Shown here: positions 35,160 through 46,545 of the stretch, piece by piece
Layout: each line of letters begins with the position of its first letter
Position numbering within the stretch: the stretch's first letter is position 1
DNA from: Aselliscus stoliczkanus
Taxonomy: Eukaryota; Chordata; Mammalia; Chiroptera; Hipposideridae
Length of the DNA: 64,000 nucleotides
NCBI GenBank assembly: GCA_033961575.1
Contig: CM066728.1
Location: 110,688,852 to 110,752,851 of the forward strand
Direction of reading: 5' to 3'
Program-made: the position numbers and the translations under genes
The notes under the pieces: generated by a model
Told to the model about the DNA's origin: nothing
The model's database searches: none
Seen by the model: the letters and a program-made list of their open reading frames with translations, nothing else

Positions 35160-38149
35160 CTGGAGCACATATACTTCTTTGGCCAGAATCCTGGATTTAT
35201 ATTTGACTACTTGAGCTCAATTAAGAAGTGCTATAAATAACAGATAAATGAGTGTCTTTCCTATCAGATTATCTATTGGGGGCATGTATAATTCCTAAAT
35301 GTAATTGAAAATGTCAAACAGCTGTTTTCCTCCTTCAATAACAAAGAGGTAAGGATTTCTTGTTTTGTTTGCCTAGTACATCAGACTCGTGACTATACTT
35401 GCCCTATTACAGTGAAGCCACGCACTTGTTCTTTGTTGCTGTTTTGTCATCCATCCTATTAGTTTATAAGATTTCATTTGGTACCCATTGACTGAAATTT
35501 CCTCCAAACAGTTTTCTTAGTCAGAGCTTGGGGGAAAAAAAAAAAAAAATCTCCCACATTCTACATTTTCCTCTGTTTCAAAGACAGACACACATTGTAA
35601 ATTTATGTAAAATGTGTATTTTCATAGCTACTAGTTTTTATATTGACCTATATGTTGATTTAAAACAAGAGACTATGCTAGAGAACCAAATCATATGCAA
35701 ACCATTGTATTTGCTGTTTAGGCAGTTTGGTTTGTGACCCATTGAATTGACATTTTTAATGTAAATAATAATAAATTAAAGGTAAATGGAGAACCATAGT
35801 TGCTGGGTTCCCAGGGAGAGTTTCCCTTCGCGCCTGAGTCACTGGATTTTGGTCTGCTTCGTTGCACTGCTGGCTGTTGTGGAATTTTTAATGGTGCTGT
35901 CTTATGCAAAGGGTGCGCTGTACAAGTAAAACAAATAAAAATGGGGAAATGTACACTCTGTCCCTTTGAAAGGTTGCACGCAGGGGCACATCGACTTGGG
36001 TTACAATAACATCTGAAACGAGCTGGGCACTGGGAACGTGTTGGGACCCGGTTCGGGGGGGAGACCGTTGACTGCACACCCACATGATTTAGTGCGCCAT
36101 CGATTACTTCCTGCTGTCACCTAAACAGGCCATCTATATGCATGGCAGGGCCCAGAGTGCAAAGAGGAGGCGGACGCCCTGATTTACGGGGCAGGGCACA
36201 CACCTGTGGGTTAAGCGGCTCGGAAATTAGCCACAAGTAGCATATTAGCGAGGCTAATCAGGCACGGTTCAGCATTTCGGTTTCTTGATTTGCCCATAAA
36301 TATGCCTCTCTGGGGCTGCCCGAGGCCTCCTACTGATTAACGGCCTTGACCTCCAGTAAGACACACAGCTGCAGCTGCCCCGTGTGGCTTTTGCAGGTGA
36401 ACACGCCAGGGCCGGGGCGCTCCCAGCCTGTGTTTGTGGGCAGAGGGCTTGCGAGGTTTGAGAGCCGTGTTAGGGAGGCTTATCAGAGTGCTTAACAATC
36501 AATTCATTTCCATTTCCCTGCTCTTGTTAGTGTGTTGACAGCTTGTAGACTCAACTGCCCTATGACCAGCCACTGGCCATAAAATATTTTCTTCCTGAAC
36601 GTCTGTTGCAGAGAGTGGAGGGATTCTCACCTTCTGATGTACTGGTGTTAGTGTTGCCATTTTTAGTAAGATTCAAATCCGTTGTTGTATATGTATATAG
36701 ACACACTTTTTTATGTGGGGGAGCCTTTTTCACCAGCTGGTGTGTGTTGGTGATATACCTGTAAATACACCTTCAAGTTGTCTTTCAGTTTTGGTTACTA
36801 GGTTGGACTATGTTATATTTTAAATGACAGGCGACATAAGCCAACAATAATGGAACTGGAGAAAACTTATTGCATCTGGTCTGTTAAAAAGGTAGTATGC
36901 ATTATTTACTAGATATTGCCTTTTTCTTTAATCTTCCAAATGGAGGAGAGGATGAATAAAAACCAAACATTCAGGATCCTGGGGCAAATTAGCTCCGAGG
37001 TTTAGTGAAGGGGTTGAAGTTAATTATAAGGACTAGACAACGGATCCAAGTAACTTAGGGGAGTCAACGGTCACAGGTAAATATAGACACTCCAAAGCAA
37101 CTAGCAATTCAGCAGGGCAGTGGACATTTCCCCATATTCTTTAGAAGGTTTTTCTGGATCTCCTACTCTAATTTATGCTGGTTGCACTGCCGGTGAAGTT
37201 CTGTCGGCCATGTAAAAATGCGGTAATGTTGCAAGGGTCAGTCCTATGACTTTTTTCAAGGTCTTCCCCCAGCTGACCCAGATCCTTGTAAACTTCGAGA
37301 AGAAAAATGATGGAACAATGGACCTGCTTGTATCATCTTTAGTCAGCAGTGGAGAGGGCAGAGTTAGAGTGGTTAGGAGCTAGAGTTAAAATGTAGACAT
37401 ACGGAGAGAGCAAGGATTCAGAGCACTGTTGGGAAAGAACTATTTACGTCATTGGAAGACAGATGATATCTGGAGTGCCAAAGGGAAGAGGTCAGAGATA
37501 TCCAAGACTACCAGCCAAGCCCGGGAGAGCAGTGCCACTTCTAGAAAAGCAGAGGAAGTGGTTACTGAAAGATAGTAAACTATTGCAAGTGTGTTTCCAT
37601 TTGTAAGTTAATAAATTCAAGAGAAACCCAGCTGAGATCTGAATGCTCAACTTACCCTGCTATGATAGTTACATTTTAAACCAAACGGGACTCTGTCTAT
37701 GATATCCCTCAAGGCTAGCACAGTGTCACATGAATTGCAAATGTTAAACTGCTAATAGCTTTCCCAGGAGCTGGCTTCCTGTTAGGAACCTTTCAATGAC
37801 TTCACCCATTTCTGTGTGGAAAATCATTGCAATTGCCAGCCAGAGCCCCACACTCAGAAGATTTCCACATTATTCCTGATGTGCACAGACCGTAATATTC
37901 TTTATGGCAGTCAACCCTAACCTTTCGCCCTAGCAACCCTCCTCTGAGCGGAGGGAAAGCGCCCTCTCACGGTTCCTATCCTTGCCAACACCCGAGGGCC
38001 TGGCCTCTGGCCCACAGGGTCATGTGCTCTCTCTTCAGCTGAGGAATACCAAATCCTGGTGCCCCTGTGACAGAAGCAGGGGGTAGAGGTGCCTAACAGA
38101 TATTCATCTCCCCGAGGTGGCCACTGGCATTTGCATAATTTTCCAGATT
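35160..38149. other. Unique sequence, possible conserved non-coding DNA, no gene seen
   Basis: About 3 kb free of recognisable young repeats. 36085-36560 has balanced composition and several homeodomain-type TAAT/ATTA cores. No splice-flanked exon, promoter or RNA gene is evident. The short ORFs at 35718-36085 overlap in opposite directions and look random. Confidence 0.45.
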
Positions 38150-38605
38150 CCATTATTGCGGCAGGGACCAGTCCCATCACGTATCTGTGTGGCCTTTTCT
38201 ATTTCTGAGCCTCTAAGCATCTAAATGGTGTCATCACAGGAATTTTTCCCCATGGACCTTGAGAGGAAGTGGTGGGTCCTTCCAGGTCAGTGCGATTGAG
38301 TGTGTCTGGGACTTATCTATACTTTATCGCCACACCCCCTGCCCCAGGCCTCTAGGAGAGAAGCAAGCAGCTCTAACATACGAAGTGTCCATTGGCTGAG
38401 AGCCTGAATGCCTGAGTCACCAGTGGAAGAGAGTTGCCATGTAGACCACCAGGTCCACACTGGACTAGTACGTCACTTAGCAGCAGATCTTTGTTCTGCA
38501 AGCCACAGGACAGTGGGATTGCTTGTTACTGAAACATATCCTAGTCAATCCTGACTGATACAACCACTTTCTAACTGTAACAGCAGCCAGTGTCCATATC
38601 TGAAA
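38150..38605 (+). mobile_element. MLT1-type ERVL-MaLR LTR, old
   Basis: The right end matches the family's usual terminus in decayed form: 'ccacaggacagtgggattgcttgttactgaaacatatcctagtcaatcctgactgatac' (38502-38560). The left boundary is unclear. Only LTR-like sequence is present and there is no coding part. Confidence 0.5.
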
Positions 38606-39595
38606 AGTCTGTAGAGTAATACCACCGGGATTTAAATGATCAAAGATGTGGAGAGTGCTGCAAAAGCGCAAGTTGGGTACACAAGAAATGTTAGCTGTTG
38701 CAGTTATTACCTACAGAATCTAGCTTCTCTGTGGATGTACAGGAACAGCATAGATATGAAAGCACTCCTCATTTCTCTAGTGAACCAAATAAATGTTCTT
38801 CCCAGCGTGACTTTGTCAGCCTAACTCTTCTAACGTGGAAGGTGTCACAGATGATCCCCCGTAAGTCTTTCTGTCTCCTTCTCATGATTATTATTCTGGG
38901 AGGAGTGGCTAACATTTCAGTAGGGTAACAGTTTACATTCTCTGATTTGGGAGGCCCTTCCTTTCCCATCAAAGTCATTTAAACAAACCACTCTGCCGGG
39001 AATACTGACTGAAATGTGTTTGAGGGAGAGGGAAGAAAAAGCCTCAGGTGTGTTGTAAATGTTGCCGATCCTGGGAGATCAACGTTAGCTGACAGCAGTT
39101 TCAATTAATCCCCCATTACTATTGTGTCGTCTTTATAAAAGAGGAGGCGCCTTAGGGGCAGGGGATCATTATTTGCAGTCCTGTCTGTTTCACGGAGTTG
39201 AAAGAAGGTTGTGCGTATTATGAGCGCTGCAGTAATGAGTCTGATTGTTTAGTCATTCTTCACATCTGTGTGTATCTACCTCTGAGGGGCTGTGCACTCA
39301 TGCGTTCTCCACACAGGTAAAGAAAAGGAAGATCAAGGAGAAGACCTCACTTTTTTCCACAGGCATCCCACCTTAAAAATATTTAGCGAGATACTCAGAT
39401 TTCACGTACCTCAGGAAACCCTTTGGTAAAGGTACTCACCATCTTCTGACCCTGGAAAGAGCCTGCGGGGAGTTGCTAGCACAAAACTTATAAAGAATCC
39501 ATGGTTCTTTCAGATCCTAAAGCAGCTACTAGTTCTAAAGACATGAGCCTTTTCAAGATTTCAATTATGAAACGAATAAGGCCTAAGGATCTAAG
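38606..39595. other. Unique sequence, no gene seen
   Basis: No exon or young repeat. 39030-39280 is repeat-free with balanced composition and is a candidate for conserved non-coding DNA only. Confidence 0.45.
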
Positions 39596-39599
39596 GTAT

Positions 39600-39840
39600 G
39601 ATGTAGGACGATAGCTGATGACACTGTATGGTATAAAAATTTTCCAAGGGAGTGAACTGAAACGTGTTCACCAAAAAAAATAAAGAAATAAAAGGTGGTA
39701 ATATATGAGATGATGGCTGTGTTAATTATATCAACAAGGGGATTCTTTCACACTGTGTATGCACATGACAGCATCACTTTGTACACTTCAAACAGCTTAC
39801 CCTTTTATTTATCAATTATATGTTCCTGAAGCAGCAAACA
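39600..39840 (+). mobile_element. Old LINE-1 3'-UTR end
   Basis: Resembles the 3' terminus of older L1M elements: 'gatgatggctgtgttaattat' (39710-39730), 'ttcacactgtgtatgcacatgacagcatcactttgtacacttcaaac' (39747-39793) and 'tttatttatcaattatatgttcctgaa'. It is diverged and non-coding. Confidence 0.68.
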
Positions 39841-40058
39841 AAATGGAGGGTGTTGCCAAGGCCAACACCAGGCGTCTATCTGTGCAGCCTCGATCGCTCC
39901 TCAGGGCAGAGGACATACTCCTAATAAGTCTTTTTTCAGAGTGCCTCGCCATGTCTTTTCTGTAGAGGAGCTCAAATCCAATTCCACCTCTGCTTTAGGG
40001 TAGAAAGGGTCCATCCTTAGCACTCCTGTTAGAAACCACTGGAAGCAAAGGGCTAGAG

Positions 40059-40267
40059 CAGCGGTAGGCAAACTTTTAAGATGGAAGAGTCAATCTTGTC
40101 CCTTGAAGTTTTGCGAGGCCTATAAAACAAATGAAATCACCATTATGTGAATAATGTCCTGTAAAAATTTTATAAATGAAACTATGATAGATTTATTTTA
40201 TTTTCAATTTTACTTCAGAGCCCAAAGAGCTGCATGTGGCTAGCAAGCTGCAGTCTGCCAACCCCTG
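40059..40267. mobile_element. Non-autonomous hAT-type DNA transposon (MITE)
   Basis: About 209 bp with terminal inverted repeats. The left end CAGCGGTAGGCAAACT pairs with the complement of the right end AGTCTGCCAACCCCTG at 13 of 16 positions. It is flanked by 8-bp sites GGCTAGAG (40051-40058) and GACTGGAG (40268-40275), matching at 6 of 8, the length hAT transposases duplicate. There is no transposase ORF, so it was mobilised in trans. It lies just left of a SINE. Confidence 0.82.
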
Positions 40268-40300
40268 GACTGGAGGCTGTGATAAGAATTGGTGGCTTCT

Positions 40301-40405
40301 GGGCCGGCCGAGTGGCGCAGTGGTTAAGCGCTGGCTTGGGAAGCCAGCGGCCCCGGTTTGGGTCCCACATGTGAGCGCCAGTGACACTGCCCTCAAAAAA
40401 AAATA
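40301..40405 (+). mobile_element. Short tRNA-derived SINE (GGGCCGGCC family), sense
   Basis: A full short copy: GGGCCGGCC head, A-box-like TGGCGCAGTGGTT, anticodon-arm-like hairpin, B-box-like GGTTTGGGTCC, 'catgtgagcgccagtgacactgccctc' body and a short A-tail with AATAAA. The target-site duplication AAGAATTGGTGGCTTCT (40284-40300) recurs at 40406-40422 with one C-to-T change, showing it has aged only slightly. Confidence 0.94.
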
Positions 40406-41099
40406 AAGAATTGGTGGTTTCTGACGGGACCACCACATAACACGACGCGCTACCACAGGCCACTGTGAGCAGATGAATCTGTGCCATAATACGTATGTGT
40501 CATGCATTCTTTTGCCATAACCTATACTGGTTTCATCCTGGAAGGTTGGCTGTGCACCCCTGTACTTACCACAGTTGTATTGTTGTCTCTTAGAGGATAG
40601 AAGACCTGCCCTTGAACACTGAGCTCTGAAGTAAAGCTAAGCCTTTACCTGCTTGTACTTTAAAATGTGTTTCATAGCAGTTACCACATGGCACATGTCT
40701 TCTGTCTGTGAAGGTATTTTTGTCACAATAAATAGTCATGCGTTTTGGGTTTATGTAGTTTCTCAAAATACCTAATATGCTATTTATTTTACCTTAAACT
40801 CAGTGCTCTTTATCATCAGTTGTAAAATATTGTATTTATTTTAGTAGTGATAAACAGCTTTGTTTTTAAAATCCACAACAGTTTTTATTCTCTGTTCCAG
40901 TCATTTGTAGAGTCATATATCAACTGATAATTTCCCCTAGATGTTTTTCATCAGCAAAGATGAAGCTTCATGAATGTAGAATAAGGCTTTCTCAGACTAA
41001 GTAGGCATAAAAATGATTCCCAGGAACAGAATTCTTATATATTTTATTTTATGTAAGCCTTTCTGGCTAAGCCCAAATTACCCTTTTTGCCCTTCGTGC

Positions 41100-41235
41100 G
41101 TACAGTCTGCTTATTATAATCTATCAGGGCAAGAATTGCATCTCTCTTGATTTACCGCAGTCATCTCTGGTGCCAAGCGTGGGGCTTAGGGTGGGCACAG
41201 ACTCCATTTTTGCTGTGAGGGTGAATGAGTTCATG
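41100..41235 (+). mobile_element. LINE-2 3'-end fragment
   Basis: Decayed L2 tail: 'atcagggcaagaattgcatctctcttgattta' (41123-41154) resembles 'gagggcagggaccatgtcttattca'. The 'gtgccaagcgtggggc' and 'gtgaatgagttc' parts follow. It is short and old. Confidence 0.5.
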
Positions 41236-41389
41236 AAAGGGTGTGCACAGAGGCCTCGGGAGCCAGAAAAATGCTTTTAGGGGCCGGAAGAACTCGGTCT
41301 ACAATCCCACCTTCTATGATCCCAACTCTGGGAGACGGTAGACTAGCCCTTGACCAGATTCAGTGGTGTGGATGCCCTGCACAAAGTCC

Positions 41390-41512
41390 TGGTCTAGAAA
41401 CCCACCATTTTCCATTCAGGAAAACAAAGTTTAGAGAGACCACCTGCCTTGCTTAGGGTCACGGGTGTCAACTAGAGGCGGGGCTAGGAACGCGCTCTTC
41501 AGCCCTCAGGTC
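41390..41512 (-). mobile_element. MIR-type SINE fragment, antisense
   Basis: Reads as antisense MIR: 'cattttccattcaggaaaacaaagtttagagagaccacctgccttgcttagggtcacgg' (41406-41464) corresponds to the 'ttttacagatgaggaaactgaggc...cttgcccaaggtcacac' core. 'ggcggggctaggaacgcg' follows. Confidence 0.68.
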
Positions 41513-41559
41513 ATGACGGTGAGCGCAGTGATGTCAGTGCCGACGAGAAAGCACCCGTT

Positions 41560-41745
41560 TCCCAGCAGGCTGGGTCAGGATTCCAGCTCCCACTCCGGGA
41601 CACGGTGCGTCCTCTCTCCTGGTAACTCACCCGGGAGCAGTAGCAACCTCACCAGGTGGTTAGGAGAATTAGCTAAGGTGGCGCCTACAAGGTGTGGAGC
41701 ATGGCGCTGGGAAGGCGGTTGCTCAAAGCCGTGTCCCTCCCACTG
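41560..41745 (+). mobile_element. MIR-type SINE fragment, sense
   Basis: The block 'gtagcaacctcaccaggtggttaggagaattagctaaggtggcg' (41640-41683) and the 'gtgtggagcatggcgctgg' part following it resemble the MIR 3' half in decayed form. With the antisense piece just upstream it forms a head-to-head MIR pair. Confidence 0.5.
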
Positions 41746-41959
41746 GCCTTTCCCATCACCCTTAGTACTCAGATGCACCGGGTGATAGACCCTGCCAGGC
41801 TCAGGTGGCCACTGCGGTGAGGGGGCAGCTCTCAGTCTTGAGAACCTTCGAAATGTTACTCCATAATTTGACATAAACTATTATAATTCATTTTATAATG
41901 CAACTAATGTTTTTGAAAGTGTAGTTTATTGTTGGCCCTCTTTATGGTAGATACCCACT

Positions 41960-42425
41960 AGGGTGGGTTGCAGCGGTCCCGCCTTTTTGTATTCATGCTC
42001 TTGTGTCATCTCCTCCCCTTAAAGATGTGAGGATCTTGTTGATTTCTTATGAGTAGATATGACAGAAGTGATGGGATGTCGCTTAGAAGATCAGGACACA
42101 CAAACGCCATGGATTCCATCTTGAGTACTCTCCAGGACTTTGTCTTATGTCTTATATTTTATGTCACCAGTTGCATGAGGACACTCAGGCACCCAGTGGA
42201 GAGGCTGGAAGTTGAATGATCCGGTCCCACTAGGACCTTGAGATAGCTATAGCCCTGGACAACAGGCTGACAGGGACTTCAAGTGACACTGAGCAAAGGA
42301 CCTGAATAAGCTATACCCAGTTTCCAGACACACAGTAAGGAATTGTAAGATAGTGAATCTTTGCTGTTTTGTGAACTCTGTGTTTTGAGGTGATTGGTTA
42401 CATGACACTAGATAACGAATACACA
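41960..42425 (+). mobile_element. MLT1-type ERVL-MaLR LTR, sense
   Basis: The internal 'ttcatgctcttgtgtcatctcctccccttaaa' block (41993-42024) and the terminal 'gatagtgaatctttgctgttttgtgaactctg...gattggttacatgacactagataacgaatacac' (42351-42424) match the MLT1 LTR plan. The terminal block is the most recognisable part. LTR only, no coding region seen. Confidence 0.72.
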
Positions 42426-42724
42426 CTTCTACAGCAGGTTGCAAACCTTTGGGTTGGAAAACCATTTTTCTCTGTAGATTGTTCTCAGTTAATGTTTCAT
42501 TTTAGAATTAAAGCTGGATTTCAGTATATACCATGCTGAGACAAAGAAGATAAAAAATTTCCACTTTCAAGAGCTGAAGTCTTAGTTAGTTAATAAAAGA
42601 AAAGGGATAGTTTAAGCCATGAGCTTAGCTTGATCAAACTGACATCCTGTATCTTGAAAACAGTAACTAAGATCACTAGGATATCTTAAAGCATCCTCAT
42701 TGTGTTTAATTAAAACATCATTCT

Positions 42725-42850
42725 TTCATTATTTTGACCAACATTTGTTGAACATCTCACTGGATTCAAGGTATAATAGCCATAGAGATAATTAGGGCCC
42801 AGAATCTGCTCTCAAAGAGATCAGTTTATCCTTTTACTTTTTATTTGAAT
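42725..42850 (+). mobile_element. Ancient interspersed repeat fragment
   Basis: 'tttgaccaacatttgttgaacatctcactggattcaaggtataatagccatagagata' (42734-42791) resembles the widespread mammalian 'attcaacaaatatttattgagcacctactatgtgcca' unit. The family assignment is uncertain. Confidence 0.45.
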
Positions 42851-44109
42851 CTGTCCCAACTGATCAAGAAAATCTTCTGAGTCTGATGGGAAATTTAGGT
42901 TAAGGATTAACACTTTGAATTATGAACCTCTCTAGATTAACCAATGGAACAGCCCAGTGACAAACATCTTGCGTAAAAGAATAATTTTCTTTTAGCCATA
43001 GGAGGATTATATCTCAACTCAAAATGGCTACATGAAATCAAGACCTGGTTGAAAAAAAAAGAAAAGAAAAAAGAAAAGACAATATCTTGTGAGAACCCTG
43101 AACTTATGTCTGATGATTCTTGGAACAGCCCCTGAGATGTCAAAGATGATAATACAGTAACCACATTTGGGGAGTATTTCTCGACTTACACTTAGCCTTT
43201 TGGCAGGAATTTATTAAGACAGGATAAGCCTGTGACTTTTCAATTCCGCGTACAATTTGTTTCTCTAATACATCCGCAGGAGTAATGTGTGATGGAATTT
43301 TTCCTTCCCAGCCCCTCCAGTGTGGATGATGATATGCTATAATAGGTTCTCACAGGCCATATCTCAGCAATATAAAACACAACACATGTACATCTGTGGC
43401 CCAATGTCAGTGCCTTAAATGTACATCAGAAATGCATTAAATCTTCTGATTGCTATTCTGTTTGTACAGCTTGTTGGCTCAGATTTTCTTCTGTAATGTA
43501 CTCTGCTGATTACCTTGAATTATCAGTATATTCCTGGTGGAACAAGCACACCTTGTTCAGAAACAACAGTCATCCGGGCGGATGTGGCTGGAGCCCTGCT
43601 GTGTGGAGAAAAACAACAGAAATGTTTCTTGGAAGTTAACACAGGTAACCACGAGCTTACTTAAAATCACATCTGAAAAGCATGTTTGCTTCCAGGACGT
43701 CTCGTCAGCACACTCCTCCCAGAATGCTCTGGATCTTCCCGGTATTTGCGGCACTGCAACTCACACAAGCAATTCTCTCCCAAGAGGAGAAGAGGAAGAA
43801 ATGGGATTTCTAGGCCAGGTGGGCTCCAAGCAGGAAGAATGCCCCTTAGTCGCTTCTTGCGTGAACTGAAGGGTGTGCACATACATTTTAACATACACAA
43901 TGTCAAGAATAAAGTTGGAAATGCTTTTCAGAATCTAGCTGGGTCGTATTAGCAATAGCTAATATTTCGGAACCATGGCAATTCAGGTTCATGTTGGGTA
44001 TCTCTGCTGCCATCAGGAAATGCATATTCAAGTGTGTTGTGCAACATCAGTGTGTGCAAATAAAACAGCATTTGAACTGGTGGGTTATTTTAATATGACT
44101 GTCAAGGAG

Positions 44110-44110
<1 letters not shown>
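42851..44110. other. Unique sequence, no gene seen
   Basis: No exon is supportable. Overlapping frames between 43530 and 43960 run in both directions, lack a recognisable domain and have no convincing splice context. Confidence 0.45.

Positions 44111-44111
<1 letters not shown>

Positions 44112-44148
<37 letters not shown>
44112..44148. repeat. (TG)18 microsatellite
   Basis: About 37 bp of pure alternating TG. Confidence 0.97.
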
Positions 44149-44149
<1 letters not shown>

Positions 44150-44150
<1 letters not shown>

Positions 44151-46100
44151 TCACTGTACAAGCAGCCACCACACTACATACATTAGGGTGGTTTTTGAAT
44201 AGTAGTGAAAATACATTGATCTGATATAATTACAACTTTTTTTTTCCTTTTTCCTGCTGATGAGTGGCATGCATTTGTAAAGTTTAGAGAGGTATTCAGT
44301 GGCCAAGGATAAATAGGTAAAGTTAACAAACCAAGAAAATGATTGAAAATATTCATTGCTATTTTTGTATTAATTTTGTGAACCAAAAAAGAACTAAGGC
44401 ATTAATCTTCATAAAACCCTGGGTTAAATGGAATTTTAGATTTTTAAATACTGCTGTCACTTGTTATTGATCCCAACACTGAACGTTTTAAAGCCAAGAA
44501 GTGCACCTACAAGGAGTGGAAGAGTGTACTGAGAGAGACAATGGGGACCTGGGCTCGTGGGGAAGGTCAGGATGAGCCCGAGAAGGAGGGCAGACAGAGG
44601 AGGGAGTGCGGTGAAGGTCACCCAGGGTGCCCTGGGGAGGGTGTGGGGGGCGGAGGAGAAGAGGTCTCATTGGAAGGATGCGCTTCTCTCTAAATACAGG
44701 GCATGGAGGTGAAGATCCAGAGTCTTTCAAATTTACCCTTTATCTTTTGTGTTACTTGTATTTGTATTCTGTACTCAAAAAATAACTTTTTAATTCACTG
44801 TTTTATTAGGGGGGTATTAAATCATACGATGAAATATGATGAAGAACTGCAATAACTTTGGGGGGATGATAATCCCAAAGTGTGCTTGTCTCCCGTTTGT
44901 GAATTGGTTGGAGACTCGGGCTCCCTGCAGGTTATAGATGCGGAAAGCAAGTGTGACAAAGCCAGGGGTGTCAGGTGCCAGTCTCTGGTTGGTCAGGCAG
45001 GGGTTTAACCTAATGGAAAGCTGTGAGTCTATAATGATACATCTGTGTTTATGAGGTTGGCCAACCAGATATATAGTGAATAGAGTTTTTAGGGTGTTGT
45101 AGGCATATAAACAAGGCTTCAGATTAATCTAAAATTCTTTCAGAAAACTGTAATAGAAAAAATCCTTACCTAAGTGCACTTATCAGAGTATTTTGAAATT
45201 TCCTTGTTAGTATGAAAATTTTTCTACATGGAAATATTTTATAATTAATCTTTTCTACAGTTCTGTTTTTTCTATAAGTAATATTAGTAATAATACTAAT
45301 CAGTAATATTTAGGAGACTGTGTGTGGGAGGTGGTTCTTTCAGTGTTTGAGCTAATCAAACCATGAAAGCTGAGTCTTGGCACTGGGCACTGCAAAACAG
45401 AATGAGGGAATAAATTAAGACATTCTATTTCACACAGCACTGTCACAAACCTCAAAATCTTCAATTCAGCTGCGTGAAAAAAAGGCCTAATTGTTAATAT
45501 TTATACCTCCATAGCCAGTCCATTCTATTTTAGTAAAGACACTAATTGTAGGAGGTTAGTTCCACTCCTTCTTTATAATTGGGGAAAACACATTCCTTCT
45601 GACTTGATAAGAAACTGTTTAATTTAAATATTGTATTTTAATGATTGCTCCATACAAATAGATACTTATTCAATTGCAAAAACAATATTTCCAATGTAAT
45701 CTATAGATTCCTTCTATTTTCTTAATAATGTTAGATGAAATTTCCTCGTTTTAACTATCTGTTTGAACAGACTCTATTAATGTCATTTTTTTATTTAACC
45801 AGAAGTTCTATATTCATCATTCATTATAACTAGAAATAGCTTCATCTCTAAATTGAAATAAACTCTTATAGAACCAAACTGTTAAAAATTAATATTATTA
45901 AATGGAAAAACATAACCTATAATGTTATTATTTAACTATTTTTATGAAAGAAATATCTGGAACCATGTTAGATATTAATTAATAGTTATATCTTTGGATT
46001 GGACACAAAATTCAAGCACAAAATTTTTTTTACTAAATTTGAAATAATGTAAAAAGTAAGGTGTGCATATCAATAGATTATTATAAATTGATGGAATCTT
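44150..46100. other. Unique sequence, AT-rich on the right, no gene seen
   Basis: 44480-44700 is purine-rich. 45100-46100 is strongly AT-rich with no repeat I can name. No gene is supported. Confidence 0.45.
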
Positions 46101-46118
46101 AAAAAAATCCCTCCCTAG

Positions 46119-46200
46119 GGGCCGGCCGAGTGGTGCGGTGGTTAGGGTCCCCGGTTCGGGTCCCACATGTGAGGGTCAGTGACACTGCCCTCAAAAAAAA
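46119..46200 (+). mobile_element. Short SINE copy lacking the anticodon-arm segment
   Basis: Same family as 30946 and 40301, but the sequence jumps from the A-box region (GGTGGTTA) to just before the B box (GGGTCCCCGGTTCGGGTCC). About two dozen bases that form the anticodon-arm-like hairpin elsewhere are missing. The body and A-tail are normal. A target-site duplication of the type AAAAAAATCCCTCCCT (46101-46116) recurs at 46201-46217 with one extra T, so this shortened form, not a later deletion product alone, may be what inserted. Confidence 0.88.
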
Positions 46201-46545
46201 AAAAAAATTCCCTCCCTCTTACTTATTTCTCTGCTGGATTCTTTCGATTATAATCTATTTTTAAAAATAATTAAACATCTGGAGAGTAATGTTTTAAGTT
46301 GTAGCCCCAGGTGAAGCAATATAAAGGATCTCCCATACACATCAGGATTAAACAAGAGGCAGACAGAAGCAAGCAGTGAGACCGTGTTTTCACCTCTTTC
46401 TCCAATAAGTGGGGGCAGGAAGGGAAGATGAGAAGTGCCCAAGGCTGGATTTGAGTTTTCCAGGGCTGGCTAGTGGGGAAAATGATTCCGGAACACATGT
46501 AAATTCGCAAGTGTATTTAGCATTTCTATGCATCTTTTTATTTTA

